From JOPF133 sp052144935 (GTDB lineage: Bacteria; Acidobacteriota; Terriglobia; Bryobacterales; Bryobacteraceae): a stretch of 31,309 nt of DNA. Shown here one piece after another: positions 1 through 6,880 of the stretch (its first letter is position 1; the number at the start of each line of letters is the position of its first letter). Under the pieces are notes generated by a model. That model was given only the letters and a program-made list of their open reading frames with translations, made no database searches and was not told the origin of the DNA. A program made the translations under genes and the position numbers. Location: assembly GCA_052144935.1 (NCBI GenBank), contig JBKQPR010000185.1:1-31309 (forward strand), written 5' to 3'.

Positions 1-177
1 TACGATCCGCGCGCGGACCGCGGCACAAAGCCGTTCCTGCGCGGCGACAACACGCTCAAGCTGTGCGAGGCCGTGGGCGTGGGGACCACCGACCTGACGC
101 GGATCGAGGTGGCCGGCCTGAGCGTGAAGGACGCGTCCTGCGACTTCGGCCCCGGGCCAACCGGCCAGAAGATCTGA
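1..177 (+). CDS. 3' end of an unrecognised protein gene (partial)
   Basis: An open frame enters from the left edge and runs 58 codons to a TGA at 175-177. The visible tail contains the segments KPFLRGDNTLKLCEAVG and SVKDASCDFGPG and ends in GQKI. Codon use is GC-rich and regular, which supports a real coding end. I see no domain motif or membrane segment and do not recognise the family. Repetitive DNA begins directly after the stop, so no downstream operon partner is evident. Confidence 0.55.
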   Translation, partial: YDPRADRGTKPFLRGDNTLKLCEAVGVGTTDLTRIEVAGLSVKDASCDFGPGPTGQKI

Positions 178-180
178 GCG

Positions 181-600
181 CTATTTCCGCCCGGTGAGGG
201 GCGCCGGCTTCCCCGATCGCTGCCCGGCGCCCGTGCCGGCCGCCCGGCCGAACCAGTCTTTGCCGCCCGGCGTCCCGCCGCGATGCGGGGCCGGCGGCGG
301 CCCTGCGACCGCGGGCCGAGAGCGGCGGCGCCGCCCGGTGCGCTGGTGAGGCAGCAAGCCGCTGGATGGCTCCTCGGTCTCCTGCGGCTGCGGGCGGGCC
401 GATCCCCACGTGCGCCACGCGGCGCGCATGACGATGCCGGCGCGGGGCCGCATGGCGAAATCGCTGCCCGGCGCCCCTGCCGGCCGCCCGGCCGCACCAG
501 TCTCGCCGTTTCCGCTCGGCCGTCCCGCCCGCTGGGCGGCGGCCCTGCGACCGCGGCCGAGAGCGCCCATCCGCGCGGCGGGCCTGTTTCGCTATCCACC
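181..600. repeat. GC-rich degenerate dispersed repeats, left block
   Basis: This gene-free block holds two copies (about 206-325 and 462-571) of an approximately 110-120 bp unit. Diagnostic words in the unit are CTGCCCGGCGCCC, a segment around AACCAGTCTTTGCCG (CACCAGTCTCGCCG in copy two), GGCGTCCCGCC or CCGTCCCGCC, and GCCCTGCGACCGCGG followed by CGAGAGCG. The second copy is preceded by a further module of about 95 bp (366-461) containing CTCCTCGGTCTCCT and GGCGCGCATGACGATG. The same units recur at 1366-1960. Long open frames here run on several strands at once and are a by-product of the extreme GC content. I infer a decayed repeat family, not a gene. Confidence 0.6.
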
Positions 601-674
601 TGACTCAGGGGAGCACACGAATCTGTCAAAATAGAGACCGGATGGAGGACGATTTCAGCACCGCGCCCGAGTTC

Positions 675-741
675 GCCAACGCAGCGTCAGCTCCACCAAC
701 CAGCTACCAGACCGCCTGGGTCTGGCTGCACAAGCTGCCCT
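675..741 (+). pseudogene. IS1595/ISXO2-type transposase scrap
   Basis: Read from about 675, the plus strand encodes a segment ending SYQTAWVWLHKL (about 702-738). This closely resembles the conserved block SYQTAW-x-WLHKLR found just after the zinc-ribbon region of IS1595-family (ISXO2-like) DDE transposases. Nothing recognisable of the transposase remains before or after it, and no terminal inverted repeats are visible. It is a short fragment whose assignment rests on one motif. A chance match is possible but unlikely given the run of aromatic residues. Confidence 0.45.
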
Positions 742-1059
742 CTACGCGCGCGGCAAAAGGCTTTTTCTGCTCCCAGGGAAAAGGAAATCGGATGGAGGAT
801 GCCATTCTGGTGGCTCCCACGCTCTCGATGGTTCTTTGTCTTTCGGCTGCTGAGACAGCCCCTCGATTCGAATGGCGTCGCACGCATAACACACCAACCC
901 TCCCAGCAGCCAATGCAATGCACCGATCAGGAGAATGACATCCTCCTGTGTTCGAGAGAGATCCCGACCGAGAATGTTGATGACAGCAACCACGCCGCAA
1001 ACCACTCCCACATAGAACCACCAAAGGACCCAACGATGGATCCGCACGTGGAATTGCAT
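742..1059 (-). CDS. Small two-helix membrane protein, unknown function
   Basis: The gene encodes 105 residues. The start at 1059 is chosen because a perfect AGGAGG (1065-1070) lies five bases upstream of this ATG, whereas earlier in-frame starts have no ribosome site. Residues about 9-30 (WVLWWFYVGVVCGVVAVINIL) and about 40-62 (VILLIGALHWLLGGLVCYA) form two hydrophobic helices. The C-terminal 40 residues are polar and proline-rich (WEPPEWHPPS) and probably cytoplasmic. No catalytic motif is visible and I do not recognise the family. The gene stands alone, is less GC-rich than its flanks, and sits inside an island that interrupts the GC-rich repeats. This suggests it arrived with inserted DNA. 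Confidence 0.65.
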   Translation of the reverse strand: MQFHVRIHRWVLWWFYVGVVCGVVAVINILGRDLSRTQEDVILLIGALHWLLGGLVCYACDAIRIEGLSQQPKDKEPSRAWEPPEWHPPSDFLFPGSRKSLLPRA

Positions 1060-1365
1060 AAATCCCTCCTGATAGGTAGGACGTTCTGCCACGCCCAGCG
1101 GATACTCCTGTCCGGACAGGATGACAAGGGATGCGTTTGCTGAATCCGGGACGTGTCCTCTGCCGGGTGGATTCGATTCTGTTTCGCTTCCCAAGAAGGC
1201 GCAGGAGCGTATTCGACTCAAGGATGAAGACTACCCCCTTGACGCGCGAGCGGGCGATCCCTCGGTCATGCAGCGGAAAATGCCCACAAGGGCAAGATGG
1301 CGTTCTACGTAGAATCAACTACTTACGGATACGACACTGTGTGGCCGCACCGACACCGCCGGCCC
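1060..1365. other. Non-coding stretch, no feature recognised
   Basis: This is the upstream region of the minus-strand membrane protein gene. Apart from that gene's ribosome-binding site at 1065-1070, I see no convincing promoter, repeat or coding frame. Base composition is lower in GC than the repeat blocks on either side. Confidence 0.4.
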
Positions 1366-1960
1366 GATTGCACGGCGGGCGGCGGCCATGCGACCGCGGC
1401 AGAGAGCGTCCATCCGCGCGGGCGGCGCAGCCCGGTGCGATGCCTTCGATGGCGTCAGGCGGCTCGCCGCCGAGCTTGCCGTCCGCGGCGGCGCCGGCTT
1501 CCTCGCTTGCTGCCCGGCGCCCCTGTCGTCCGCCAGGCCGAACCAGTCTTGCCGTTTCCGCCCGGCGTCCCGCCCGCGGCGCGGCGGGCGGCGGCCATCC
1601 GCCCGCGGGCCGAGAGCGTCCAGGCGCGCGGCGGCACCGCCCTGCGCCGTTCACGCCGGTCCGGCTGCGTATTCGACCGCGCCCCCGCTTCGACGATAGT
1701 TCCGTGCGCGAGGCCTTGTGCGCAGCGGCAAGGTGGCGGACTGCTCCTCGGTCTCCTCCGGCTGCTGGCGAACCGACCCCGACATGCGCCAGGCGGCGCG
1801 CATGACGATGGCGGCGCGGGGGCGCGCAGCGAATCGCCGCCCGGCGCCGCTGCCGGCCGCCAAGCCGAACCAGTCTTGGCCGTGCCAGCCGGGCGTCCTG
1901 CCCGTTGCGCGGGGGGCGGCGGCCTTGCGATCGCGGGGCGACCGATGCCGGCGACGTGGA
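1366..1960. repeat. GC-rich degenerate dispersed repeats, right block
   Basis: The block contains a partial unit (about 1372-1424, GGCGGCGGCCATGCGACCG then AGAGAGCGTCCATCCGCG), a full unit at about 1493-1635 and another at about 1830-1945. All carry the same words as the copies at 206-325 and 462-571, including CTGCCCGGCGCCC or CCGCCCGGCGCCG and CCGAACCAGTCTTG. The last copy is again preceded by the extra module (about 1742-1830) with CTCCTCGGTCTCCT and GGCGCGCATGACGATG. Two of the copies keep a common open frame on the minus strand, with shared peptide words IVMRAAWR and ETEE, so an origin from a decayed gene cannot be excluded. No functional gene is supported. Confidence 0.6.
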
Positions 1961-2158
1961 TCTACTCGGCGATCGAGGGCCGGCGAGCGGCGGGCGATGA
2001 GCAAACTTCCCAGATCCGGACTGCAGGCCCCTCTGCGTCCACTTCGACGGGTCGGGCATTTCTCGTCAACTGGTCGGAACCGGACTCACGGGAATGATCC
2101 CAGAGTGGTTCCCTCTCGTTACCGTTGCACAGCAGTCGGGATTAGTCGGGATCCCGAG

Positions 2159-2188
2159 GCGACAGTCGACGCATTACGGGGATATAAT
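2159..2188 (+). promoter_or_regulatory. Candidate sigma-70 promoter for the ThuA-like gene
   Basis: A perfect TATAAT lies at 2183-2188, about 40 bases before the chosen ATG at 2229. A partial -35 match, GCGACA (2159-2164), is separated from it by 18 bases. AT-rich hexamers are rare in this GC-rich sequence, which adds weight. Confidence 0.45.
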
Positions 2189-2228
2189 TACGTCTTTCCA
2201 GGCTGCGATCACGGGAGAACATCCGATT

Positions 2229-3236
2229 ATGAAACTAAAGGCATTGGGAATTGGTGCGGCGTTAGCCGCCGTAGTATTGACCGGCTCTGTGGGTTTCGCA
2301 CAGCCCGCATCTGCTACCGCGAAACCCGCAAATTGCCCTGCAGAGGGATTTAGCGGCGGCCCTAGCCGCGGCTGTCCGCAAAGACAATTTGCCAATCCGG
2401 GCGACGTCTCGGCCATGATGGCCGCGCTGCCGGACAAGCCCTACGCCACGCCTCAGAGCCTGCGCCATGTGCTGGTCCTCGGCCGAGCCGTCGGTTGGGT
2501 GCACACTTCCATCCCGTTGGCGGCGAAGATGGTTGAATACCTGGGAGACAAGACCGGCGCCTGGATGACTACCATCACCTACGATACGGCCATGGTCACG
2601 CCTGAAAACCTGAAGCAATATGACGCCATTTTCCTTGACAGCACCACCGGCGAATTTCTGGACGACCCGAACGACAAGGCTGCGACTGACCTTCGCCGGC
2701 AGGCGCTCCTGGACTTTGTCAAAGGCGGCAAGGGCTTGGCCGGCATCCACGCCGCTACCGACAGCTACCATGCTAATAGCCCTACCCCGACAGGCACATG
2801 GCCCGAGTTCAACCAAATGGTCGGCGGGTTCTTCAAATTCCATTGGAGCTACCCGACCTTGATCCCCGTCAAGGTCGACGACCCCAACAGTCCCCTGACT
2901 GCCATGCTTCCGCGCCAGGGCTTCGAAATCGTGGACGAGACTTACACGTTTGCGCAAGACTCATTCAGCCGAAAGCGGGTGCATGTTCTCACTAGCATCA
3001 ACTACGCCAAAATGAGCGCGGAAGACAAAGCCAAAGAGCCGGCAGCCACCAGGCGCACTGACGGCGACTACGCGTTGAGCTACATTCAGCGCGTGGGCAA
3101 TGGCCGCGTGTTCTATGAGGCACACGGTCACGACGAGAAGGTGTACTTCTTGCGGCCCTTTATCGCTCATATGCTGGCGGGGATTCAATACGCTCTCGGC
3201 GACCTGAAGGCCGATGACAGCCCGAGCGCAAAATAG
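2229..3236 (+). CDS. Exported ThuA-like domain protein
   Basis: The protein is 335 residues. The ATG at 2229 is preferred over upstream starts because it begins a clear signal peptide: MKLK, then a hydrophobic run ALGIGAALAAVVLTGSVG, then a probable cleavage region AQPASA. The mature part matches the ThuA-like fold (glutamine-amidotransferase-like, first seen in trehalose utilisation). It has a Rossmann-type opening VLVLGRAVGWVHTS, the strand/turn YDAIFLDSTTGEFL, the segment GKGLAGIHAATDSYH, a GGFFKFHW stretch and a C-terminal GRVFYEAHGHDEKVY. Homologues in Acidobacteria and Planctomycetes are usually secreted and linked to carbohydrate metabolism. The substrate cannot be told from sequence. 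The gene is monocistronic with its own TATAAT box. Confidence 0.8.
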   Translation: MKLKALGIGAALAAVVLTGSVGFAQPASATAKPANCPAEGFSGGPSRGCPQRQFANPGDVSAMMAALPDKPYATPQSLRHVLVLGRAVGWVHTSIPLAAKMVEYLGDKTGAWMTTITYDTAMVTPENLKQYDAIFLDSTTGEFLDDPNDKAATDLRRQALLDFVKGGKGLAGIHAATDSYHANSPTPTGTWPEFNQMVGGFFKFHWSYPTLIPVKVDDPNSPLTAMLPRQGFEIVDETYTFAQDSFSRKRVHVLTSINYAKMSAEDKAKEPAATRRTDGDYALSYIQRVGNGRVFYEAHGHDEKVYFLRPFIAHMLAGIQYALGDLKADDSPSAK

Positions 3237-3506
3237 AGGCGCCATTACTCAAAGCTGAGAGTCACGAATTCTCCGCCCCTGACTTGCCGGGGCGCGGAGG
3301 CGCATCTTCAAAATCGCTCCCGCGCAACCCGAGCCGCTGATCTTGGCTCGCCACAGCACTGCCACCCCGCAGGCCGCCGAGAATGGCCGGAAACACATCG
3401 GAGCGCTGGTGCCATTCGCGCGGCGGGCCTTTGGTGGCGTGCTCCCGGTGCTGGCGGGCAGTCTGGTTGTCCTCGTGAGAGACGGCGTAGGGTTTCGACT
3501 GGTGGC
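3237..3506. other. Intergenic stretch between ThuA-like gene and integrase remnant
   Basis: I see no gene. An imperfect hairpin (TCCGCCCC ... GGGGCGCGGA, about 3270-3299) lies shortly after the ThuA-like stop and may aid termination, but no T-run follows. The rest may be decayed integrase or element DNA, though I cannot align it to anything. Confidence 0.3.
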
Positions 3507-3743
3507 GCCGGCTTCTCCGATGATCTGCGCAGGACAGCGCTGACGAACATGATCGAGGCAGGGCTAACCGAGAAAGAGGCCATGGAGATTAGCGGGCACA
3601 AGACTCGATCGGTGTTTGATCGGTGCCACATCGTGAGTGAGCGCCGAATGAAACAGAACGCGCAGAAACTGGAGGCACACTTGAAGGCGAAAGAAAAAGA
3701 AAAGGAAGAAAGGCCGGAACCGAAGTGCGGAACCGTGAATTAA
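3507..3743 (+). pseudogene. Decayed C-terminus of a tyrosine recombinase (older integration)
   Basis: The frame 3507-3743 encodes the last catalytic segment of a phage-type integrase. GFSDDLRRTALTN corresponds to the usual FHDLRRT box, and EISGHKTRSVFDRCHIVSE to the usual ISGHKT-x-SVFDRYNIVSE. Two catalytic residues are changed: the box II histidine reads GAT (Asp, 3519-3521) and the nucleophilic tyrosine reads TGC (Cys, 3624-3626). Each is one base from the expected CAT and TAC codons. Everything upstream of box II is missing. The tail is lysine/glutamate-rich and ends 55 bases before a tRNA-Thr 3' fragment, the arrangement expected for an integrase next to its attachment site. It is a dead remnant of an earlier element in the same site. 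Confidence 0.75.
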
Positions 3744-3756
3744 CCCGTGGTTTGGC

Positions 3757-3780
3757 GCAAGACAACGGTGCAAGACAACG
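3757..3780 (+). repeat. Paired direct repeat GCAAGACAACG beside the tRNA fragment
   Basis: GCAAGACAACG occurs at 3757-3767 and again at 3770-3780, period 13, between the stop of the integrase remnant and the tRNA-Thr 3' fragment. The living integrase at the other end has a different pair (GTTGCTACC, period 12) in the equivalent place. By analogy these may be arm-type binding sites of the older recombinase. Confidence 0.45.
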
Positions 3781-3798
3781 CCCGAAATATGCCAAAAA

Positions 3799-3844
3799 GT
3801 GGAGCTGGCGGAGGGATTTGAACCCCCGACCATCTGATTACAAA
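3799..3844 (-). other. attL: tRNA-Thr 3' fragment
   Basis: These 46 bases repeat 10319-10364 with a single difference (position 3832). They correspond to the 3' half of tRNA-Thr from the anticodon loop through the T-arm, acceptor strand and CCA. Homology stops at 3845. No 5' half is present, so this is an attachment-site copy, not a tRNA gene. Confidence 0.85.
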
Positions 3845-3944
3845 ATCGAGGGATTGGTGTCTATGATTTACGCCCCTGTCTATTATCAGTCACTTAGGAA
3901 CACGCGGAGACGGGCAAAAACCCTGTAGACAGTCCTAGACGAAC

Positions 3945-3971
3945 GGCGTTGCTACCAGGGTTGCTACCAAA
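3945..3971 (+). repeat. Arm-type repeat pair, left end of element
   Basis: GTTGCTACC occurs at 3948-3956 and 3960-3968 (period 12). The surrounding 27 bases (3945-3971) match 10249-10275 at the right end with one mismatch, in the same orientation. In the circular form the two 27-bp blocks would flank the core on both sides, as P and P' arm sites of tyrosine recombinases do. Binding by this integrase is inferred. Confidence 0.55.
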
Positions 3972-4138
3972 AACGCGGGGGATTTCAAAACCCGCGAAGA
4001 AACGCCCGCGTGAGAAAAAACGGGGCGGCCGGGTGGGGTGTCTCCTGCCCGCACCCTTCCGTGCGAGACGGTTCAGCGCAAGCGATAACGTCGCCGCAAC
4101 ATCGGTTTGCGCTAAAATCGTGACGAATCCGTAAGAGC

Positions 4139-4162
4139 AAAAAGCCCGACTGCGAATCGGGC
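4139..4162 (-). terminator. Rho-independent terminator reading leftwards
   Basis: On the minus strand, GCCCGA (4157-4162 complement) pairs with TCGGGC (4144-4149 complement) across a 7-base loop and is followed by TTTTT (4143-4139). No minus-strand gene ends immediately here, so it would stop transcripts leaking from the element's leftward phage operon before they reach attL. Confidence 0.55.
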
Positions 4163-4270
4163 CTTGCTCAAGAGGGATTTGGGCGACACTCAAATCTTAC
4201 GTTATGGGTGTGCCAAATGCAATTTGATGACGGTTCCCTGTTTTTCGCGGAGCCTCTGCTTTTCGACTCG

Positions 4271-5029
4271 ATGAGTACAATTCTGATCGTCTATACGCAA
4301 GAGGGGTTCGTGGTCGCCGCTGATCGAAGAAGAGCGCTCCCCGATGGATCTGTGGTGGATGATGAGTCGCAGAAGATTTTCCCTCTGAAGCATGAAGCTG
4401 TAATATACGGACTGGCCGGAATCGTTCACCTCGTTAGGAATGACGGAGACGGACTCGCATTCGACCTCGTTAGTGAAATGCAAAAGGCATGTGACGGCGT
4501 GGCGCCGAGTGACCCATTCAGCCTTCGGAAATATGTACGATTGGCCTGTGCAGCCGTAAACGCCAGATTCGAGGCGGCGCGGAATGGTGGAATCGTGACG
4601 GCTTACCCAGAAGGCGATGAGCCGATCCAACCGGGGGCGGGCAGGATCTTTGCACATACCTTGTTCGCCGGGTACTACAAAGGAGAACCATCATTTGTGC
4701 GCGCTCATTTTTGGCAGAGAGATCAAAAGCTGATCGAGCCAGAAGTCTCGCACGTCCCTCTGACTTTGGGATTATTGCAAGGATACGGCTCAAGGGTGAT
4801 TTTGCAAAAGTTCTGGGACATGCATCCACTCGTCTCCGAATATCTCTTGCCCGTGGAACCAGGGGCGATGAGAGTAGCAGATGCCGTGCAACTCGTAAAG
4901 AACTACTTCCGGGCTTGTGCCGATCCAGAAATACGCAGGCTGGATGAGAAAAAGTGTAACTTTACAGGCGAAAGCATCAACATCGCGACCATTACGAAGA
5001 GCCGGGGCGTCTCTTGGATTCCAGGCTAA
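4271..5029 (+). CDS. Proteasome-like Ntn-hydrolase superfamily protein
   Basis: Counted from the ATG at 4271 the protein is 252 residues. The opening MSTILIVYTQEGFVVAADRR matches the N-terminus of proteasome beta-type subunits, where Thr1 follows a removed leader and an acidic residue sits at 17. Here removal of Met would expose Ser2, Asp18 falls at the position of residue 17, and Lys35 in SQKIF aligns with catalytic Lys33 allowing one inserted residue. A glycine-rich turn (YGLAGIVHLVRN) follows, as in the family. Two earlier starts (GTG 4208, ATG 4217) would add up to 21 residues that could be a propeptide, and no start has a clear ribosome site. The gene converges on the terminase operon, is less GC-rich than the chromosome, and looks like element cargo. 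Peptidase activity is inference. Confidence 0.6.
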   Translation: MSTILIVYTQEGFVVAADRRRALPDGSVVDDESQKIFPLKHEAVIYGLAGIVHLVRNDGDGLAFDLVSEMQKACDGVAPSDPFSLRKYVRLACAAVNARFEAARNGGIVTAYPEGDEPIQPGAGRIFAHTLFAGYYKGEPSFVRAHFWQRDQKLIEPEVSHVPLTLGLLQGYGSRVILQKFWDMHPLVSEYLLPVEPGAMRVADAVQLVKNYFRACADPEIRRLDEKKCNFTGESINIATITKSRGVSWIPG

Positions 5030-5062
5030 GGGCCGTCCGATATCGAGGGCAGTTCTTCCCGT

Positions 5063-5206
5063 CTATAAAAACAGCATGCCGACCTCGTCACCCTTTTCGG
5101 GCGCCGCGCCGATGATTCCGGAGGCATGGAAAAACCAGTCTCCCCCCTCGTTACAAACGAATCCAAAGCGTTTCTCCGCCAGGTAGAACCGCACTGTGCC
5201 TAGCAT
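5063..5206 (-). CDS. Tiny cold-shock-domain-like protein, C-terminally short
   Basis: This 47-residue frame starts at ATG 5206 with GAGGG four bases upstream. The sequence opens MLGTVRFYLAEKRFGFV and continues GGDWFFHASGI and KGDEVGM. This matches the cold-shock domain: GTVK-x-F, then the RNP1-like K-x-FGFI, then the RNP2-like DVFVHxSAI, then GDEVEF. Family members are 65-70 residues; this one stops after the fourth strand, so the last strand is missing. A +1 shift near 5066 would read 15 more residues, so a frameshift is possible. It lies downstream of terL on the same strand. Cold-shock-domain proteins bind single-stranded nucleic acid, but whether this short form folds is unclear. Confidence 0.5.
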   Translation of the reverse strand: MLGTVRFYLAEKRFGFVCNEGGDWFFHASGIIGAAPEKGDEVGMLFL

Positions 5207-5300
5207 GATACCCTCACCCGCGCGGTCTGCGGAAACTGCCCCGTTGGATCGCCCTCACCCGCGCTACCTGCCCCGCGGCGGCGGCGGCCCGCGCGTCAGC

Positions 5301-6566
5301 TCAAATAGGTGAAATCCGATACCTCTCCGGCGGCATATCCGACCACAACCCGCTGGCAGGATCTAACCAGATTCTCTTCCTCGACCTCTGCCGCTCAAGC
5401 GCGCCCAACGCGGACCAGGCGATAGCCAGCGCCATTACGGTATCGTCATGCGATCCCTCGGGCGCGGCATATCTCATCATGCCTGACGGCAGCGGCTTGG
5501 CTTCGTAAGTCTGGAGCTCGCCCAGTAAAACCGGGTCCGGGGGGATGTGGATCACGCCCCTTTCGAAAGCCAATGCCAGCGCTTCGATTATGGCGGCCTT
5601 CGACGCGTTCGTAGTCGTAAACGCCGACACCGGCAGGCCATCCATTTGCAACTGCTCCACCACCGGCCCACCCATGTTATTGTTCTCCGCAAGGATGTAG
5701 GCATTACCACCCATGCGCCGCCAGAAGCTTATCAGCCTATTTCTCTGCAACGAGTAGGCGATGCCCGTAAAACGATCCATCCCCACCACCGTGCCCGAAC
5801 CGTCGATCGCCACGAATACCGTGTGGTCGTTCACGCGGCCCCAATCCACCCCGAGCACCACGGCAGCCCCGACGGTCGGGTCACTGCCGATGATCGCGTG
5901 GGTTATATTTCTGAACACGGCGCCCGACCATGAAACAAACTGCGCGAGGTACTCTTGCGCAAAGGCTAACTCCCCCAGGTCCCGCCGCGCCGATTCGATC
6001 TCTCCCGCCGGCAAATACGGATTGCTCGCGCTAGGCATCTGCCAGCTTGCCCACTCGGGCTGATCGGGATCTGCGCCTTTATTCCACAGGCGGCAGAAGT
6101 AACTCGCCGTACCCTTGGGCGTCGAGAGGAACCATGCGCTGCCCGAGTGGTCGGTGAGCTGTGGACGGATCGATTCCTGCCAGGCGCTTTCCAGGTTGGG
6201 TATGAGAGCCGCTTCGTCCAGCACTACCGCGGCGTAAGCACGGCCGCGGCCACTGTCAGGACTGTCCAGCGACCACACGTCTACACTTCCGCCGCCCCTC
6301 AACTCAAGGCGCCGCTCTTGCTCGCTCTTGTCGCGGGTTACCGGGTGCAGCCGGTTCTGCATCTCGCGCCATACCGGCGCCGCTAGCTTGTAACTCGGCG
6401 CGTACCAGGCTGCCGGCTTGCCTCGCAGGGCGGTGTGGATCAACCTGTCCATGCCAAGCTCGGTCTTACCCCAGCGCCGGCCACAGCAAACTACGTTGAA
6501 ACGGCGCGCGCCGTCGATGACGTGCTGCTGGAGGGGATGCGGCCTGGGGAGCGTCAAGGTGGGCAT
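5301..6566 (-). CDS. Phage terminase large subunit (ATPase-nuclease)
   Basis: The protein has 421 residues, normal length for a compact TerL. The ATPase half shows the phage Walker A variant CCGRRWGKTE (27-36, Lys34), Walker B VVLDEA (114-119) and the coupling motif STPKG (148-152). The RNase H-like nuclease half begins at VLGVDWGR (Asp241), with Glu294 in AENNNMGG and the terminal acidic pair Asp374-Asp375 in GSHDDTVMALAIAW. All expected catalytic acids are present. TerL pumps DNA into a procapsid and cuts it, and it normally works with a small subunit and a portal. Here it follows a small-terminase-like gene by 12 bases, but no portal or capsid gene exists in the element. It may therefore serve a helper phage's heads or be a relic. 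Confidence 0.93.
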   Translation of the reverse strand: MPTLTLPRPHPLQQHVIDGARRFNVVCCGRRWGKTELGMDRLIHTALRGKPAAWYAPSYKLAAPVWREMQNRLHPVTRDKSEQERRLELRGGGSVDVWSLDSPDSGRGRAYAAVVLDEAALIPNLESAWQESIRPQLTDHSGSAWFLSTPKGTASYFCRLWNKGADPDQPEWASWQMPSASNPYLPAGEIESARRDLGELAFAQEYLAQFVSWSGAVFRNITHAIIGSDPTVGAAVVLGVDWGRVNDHTVFVAIDGSGTVVGMDRFTGIAYSLQRNRLISFWRRMGGNAYILAENNNMGGPVVEQLQMDGLPVSAFTTTNASKAAIIEALALAFERGVIHIPPDPVLLGELQTYEAKPLPSGMMRYAAPEGSHDDTVMALAIAWSALGALERQRSRKRIWLDPASGLWSDMPPERYRISPI

Positions 6567-6578
6567 GTTACCGCCATG

Positions 6579-6863
6579 TTACTGCACCTTCTCCGGCGCC
6601 GGCAGGGATGCGGCCCCGGCCGTTACCTCGATCGCCTCGCGAGCCGCCGCGGTCAGCTTGTCGGCATACACGATCGTGACCTGCAATCCCCCGCCCGCCT
6701 CACTCACCGCGGGGGCCTGTAACTCGCCAGTCAGCCGGCCAAGAAGCTCAACGGAGCGCCGTAACTCACGGTGACAAGCGATCGCGGAGGGGTCATCCTC
6801 GCGAGCTTCCGCCTTGTCGAGAAGCCGGTACAGCCGGTGTACGAGCTTCTGCATCTGGGTCAA
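6579..6863 (-). CDS. Small-terminase-like protein, N-terminus missing
   Basis: The frame gives 94 residues from a TTG (6863). It is open further back to a stop at 6966-6968, but has no ATG or GTG and no ribosome site. The helical body (RLYRLLDKAEAREDD, then CHRELRRSVELLGRLTGEL) resembles the C-terminal part of small proteins that precede terL in phages and islands. These have an N-terminal HTH and then an ELRRTLELLxxLTGEL-like helix. Upstream in frame, GRLARHAGGRDLANAL could be the end of the HTH recognition region. The expected first half is absent and the frame emerges from within the truncated primase-like gene, as if a deletion had joined the two. It may be translated by coupling or be defunct. 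Confidence 0.5.
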   Translation of the reverse strand: MTQMQKLVHRLYRLLDKAEAREDDPSAIACHRELRRSVELLGRLTGELQAPAVSEAGGGLQVTIVYADKLTAAAREAIEVTAGAASLPAPEKVQ

Positions 6864-6880
6864 GACGGGCAGACCCGAGA

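Noticed and set aside
1319..2097. Overlapping open frames on both strands in the repeat block
   Set aside because: They are proline/arginine/alanine-rich in every frame, with repeat structure and no conserved start; base composition explains them.
3799..3844. Second tRNA-Thr gene
   Set aside because: Only the 3' part is present and homology stops in the anticodon loop, so it is an attachment-site copy.
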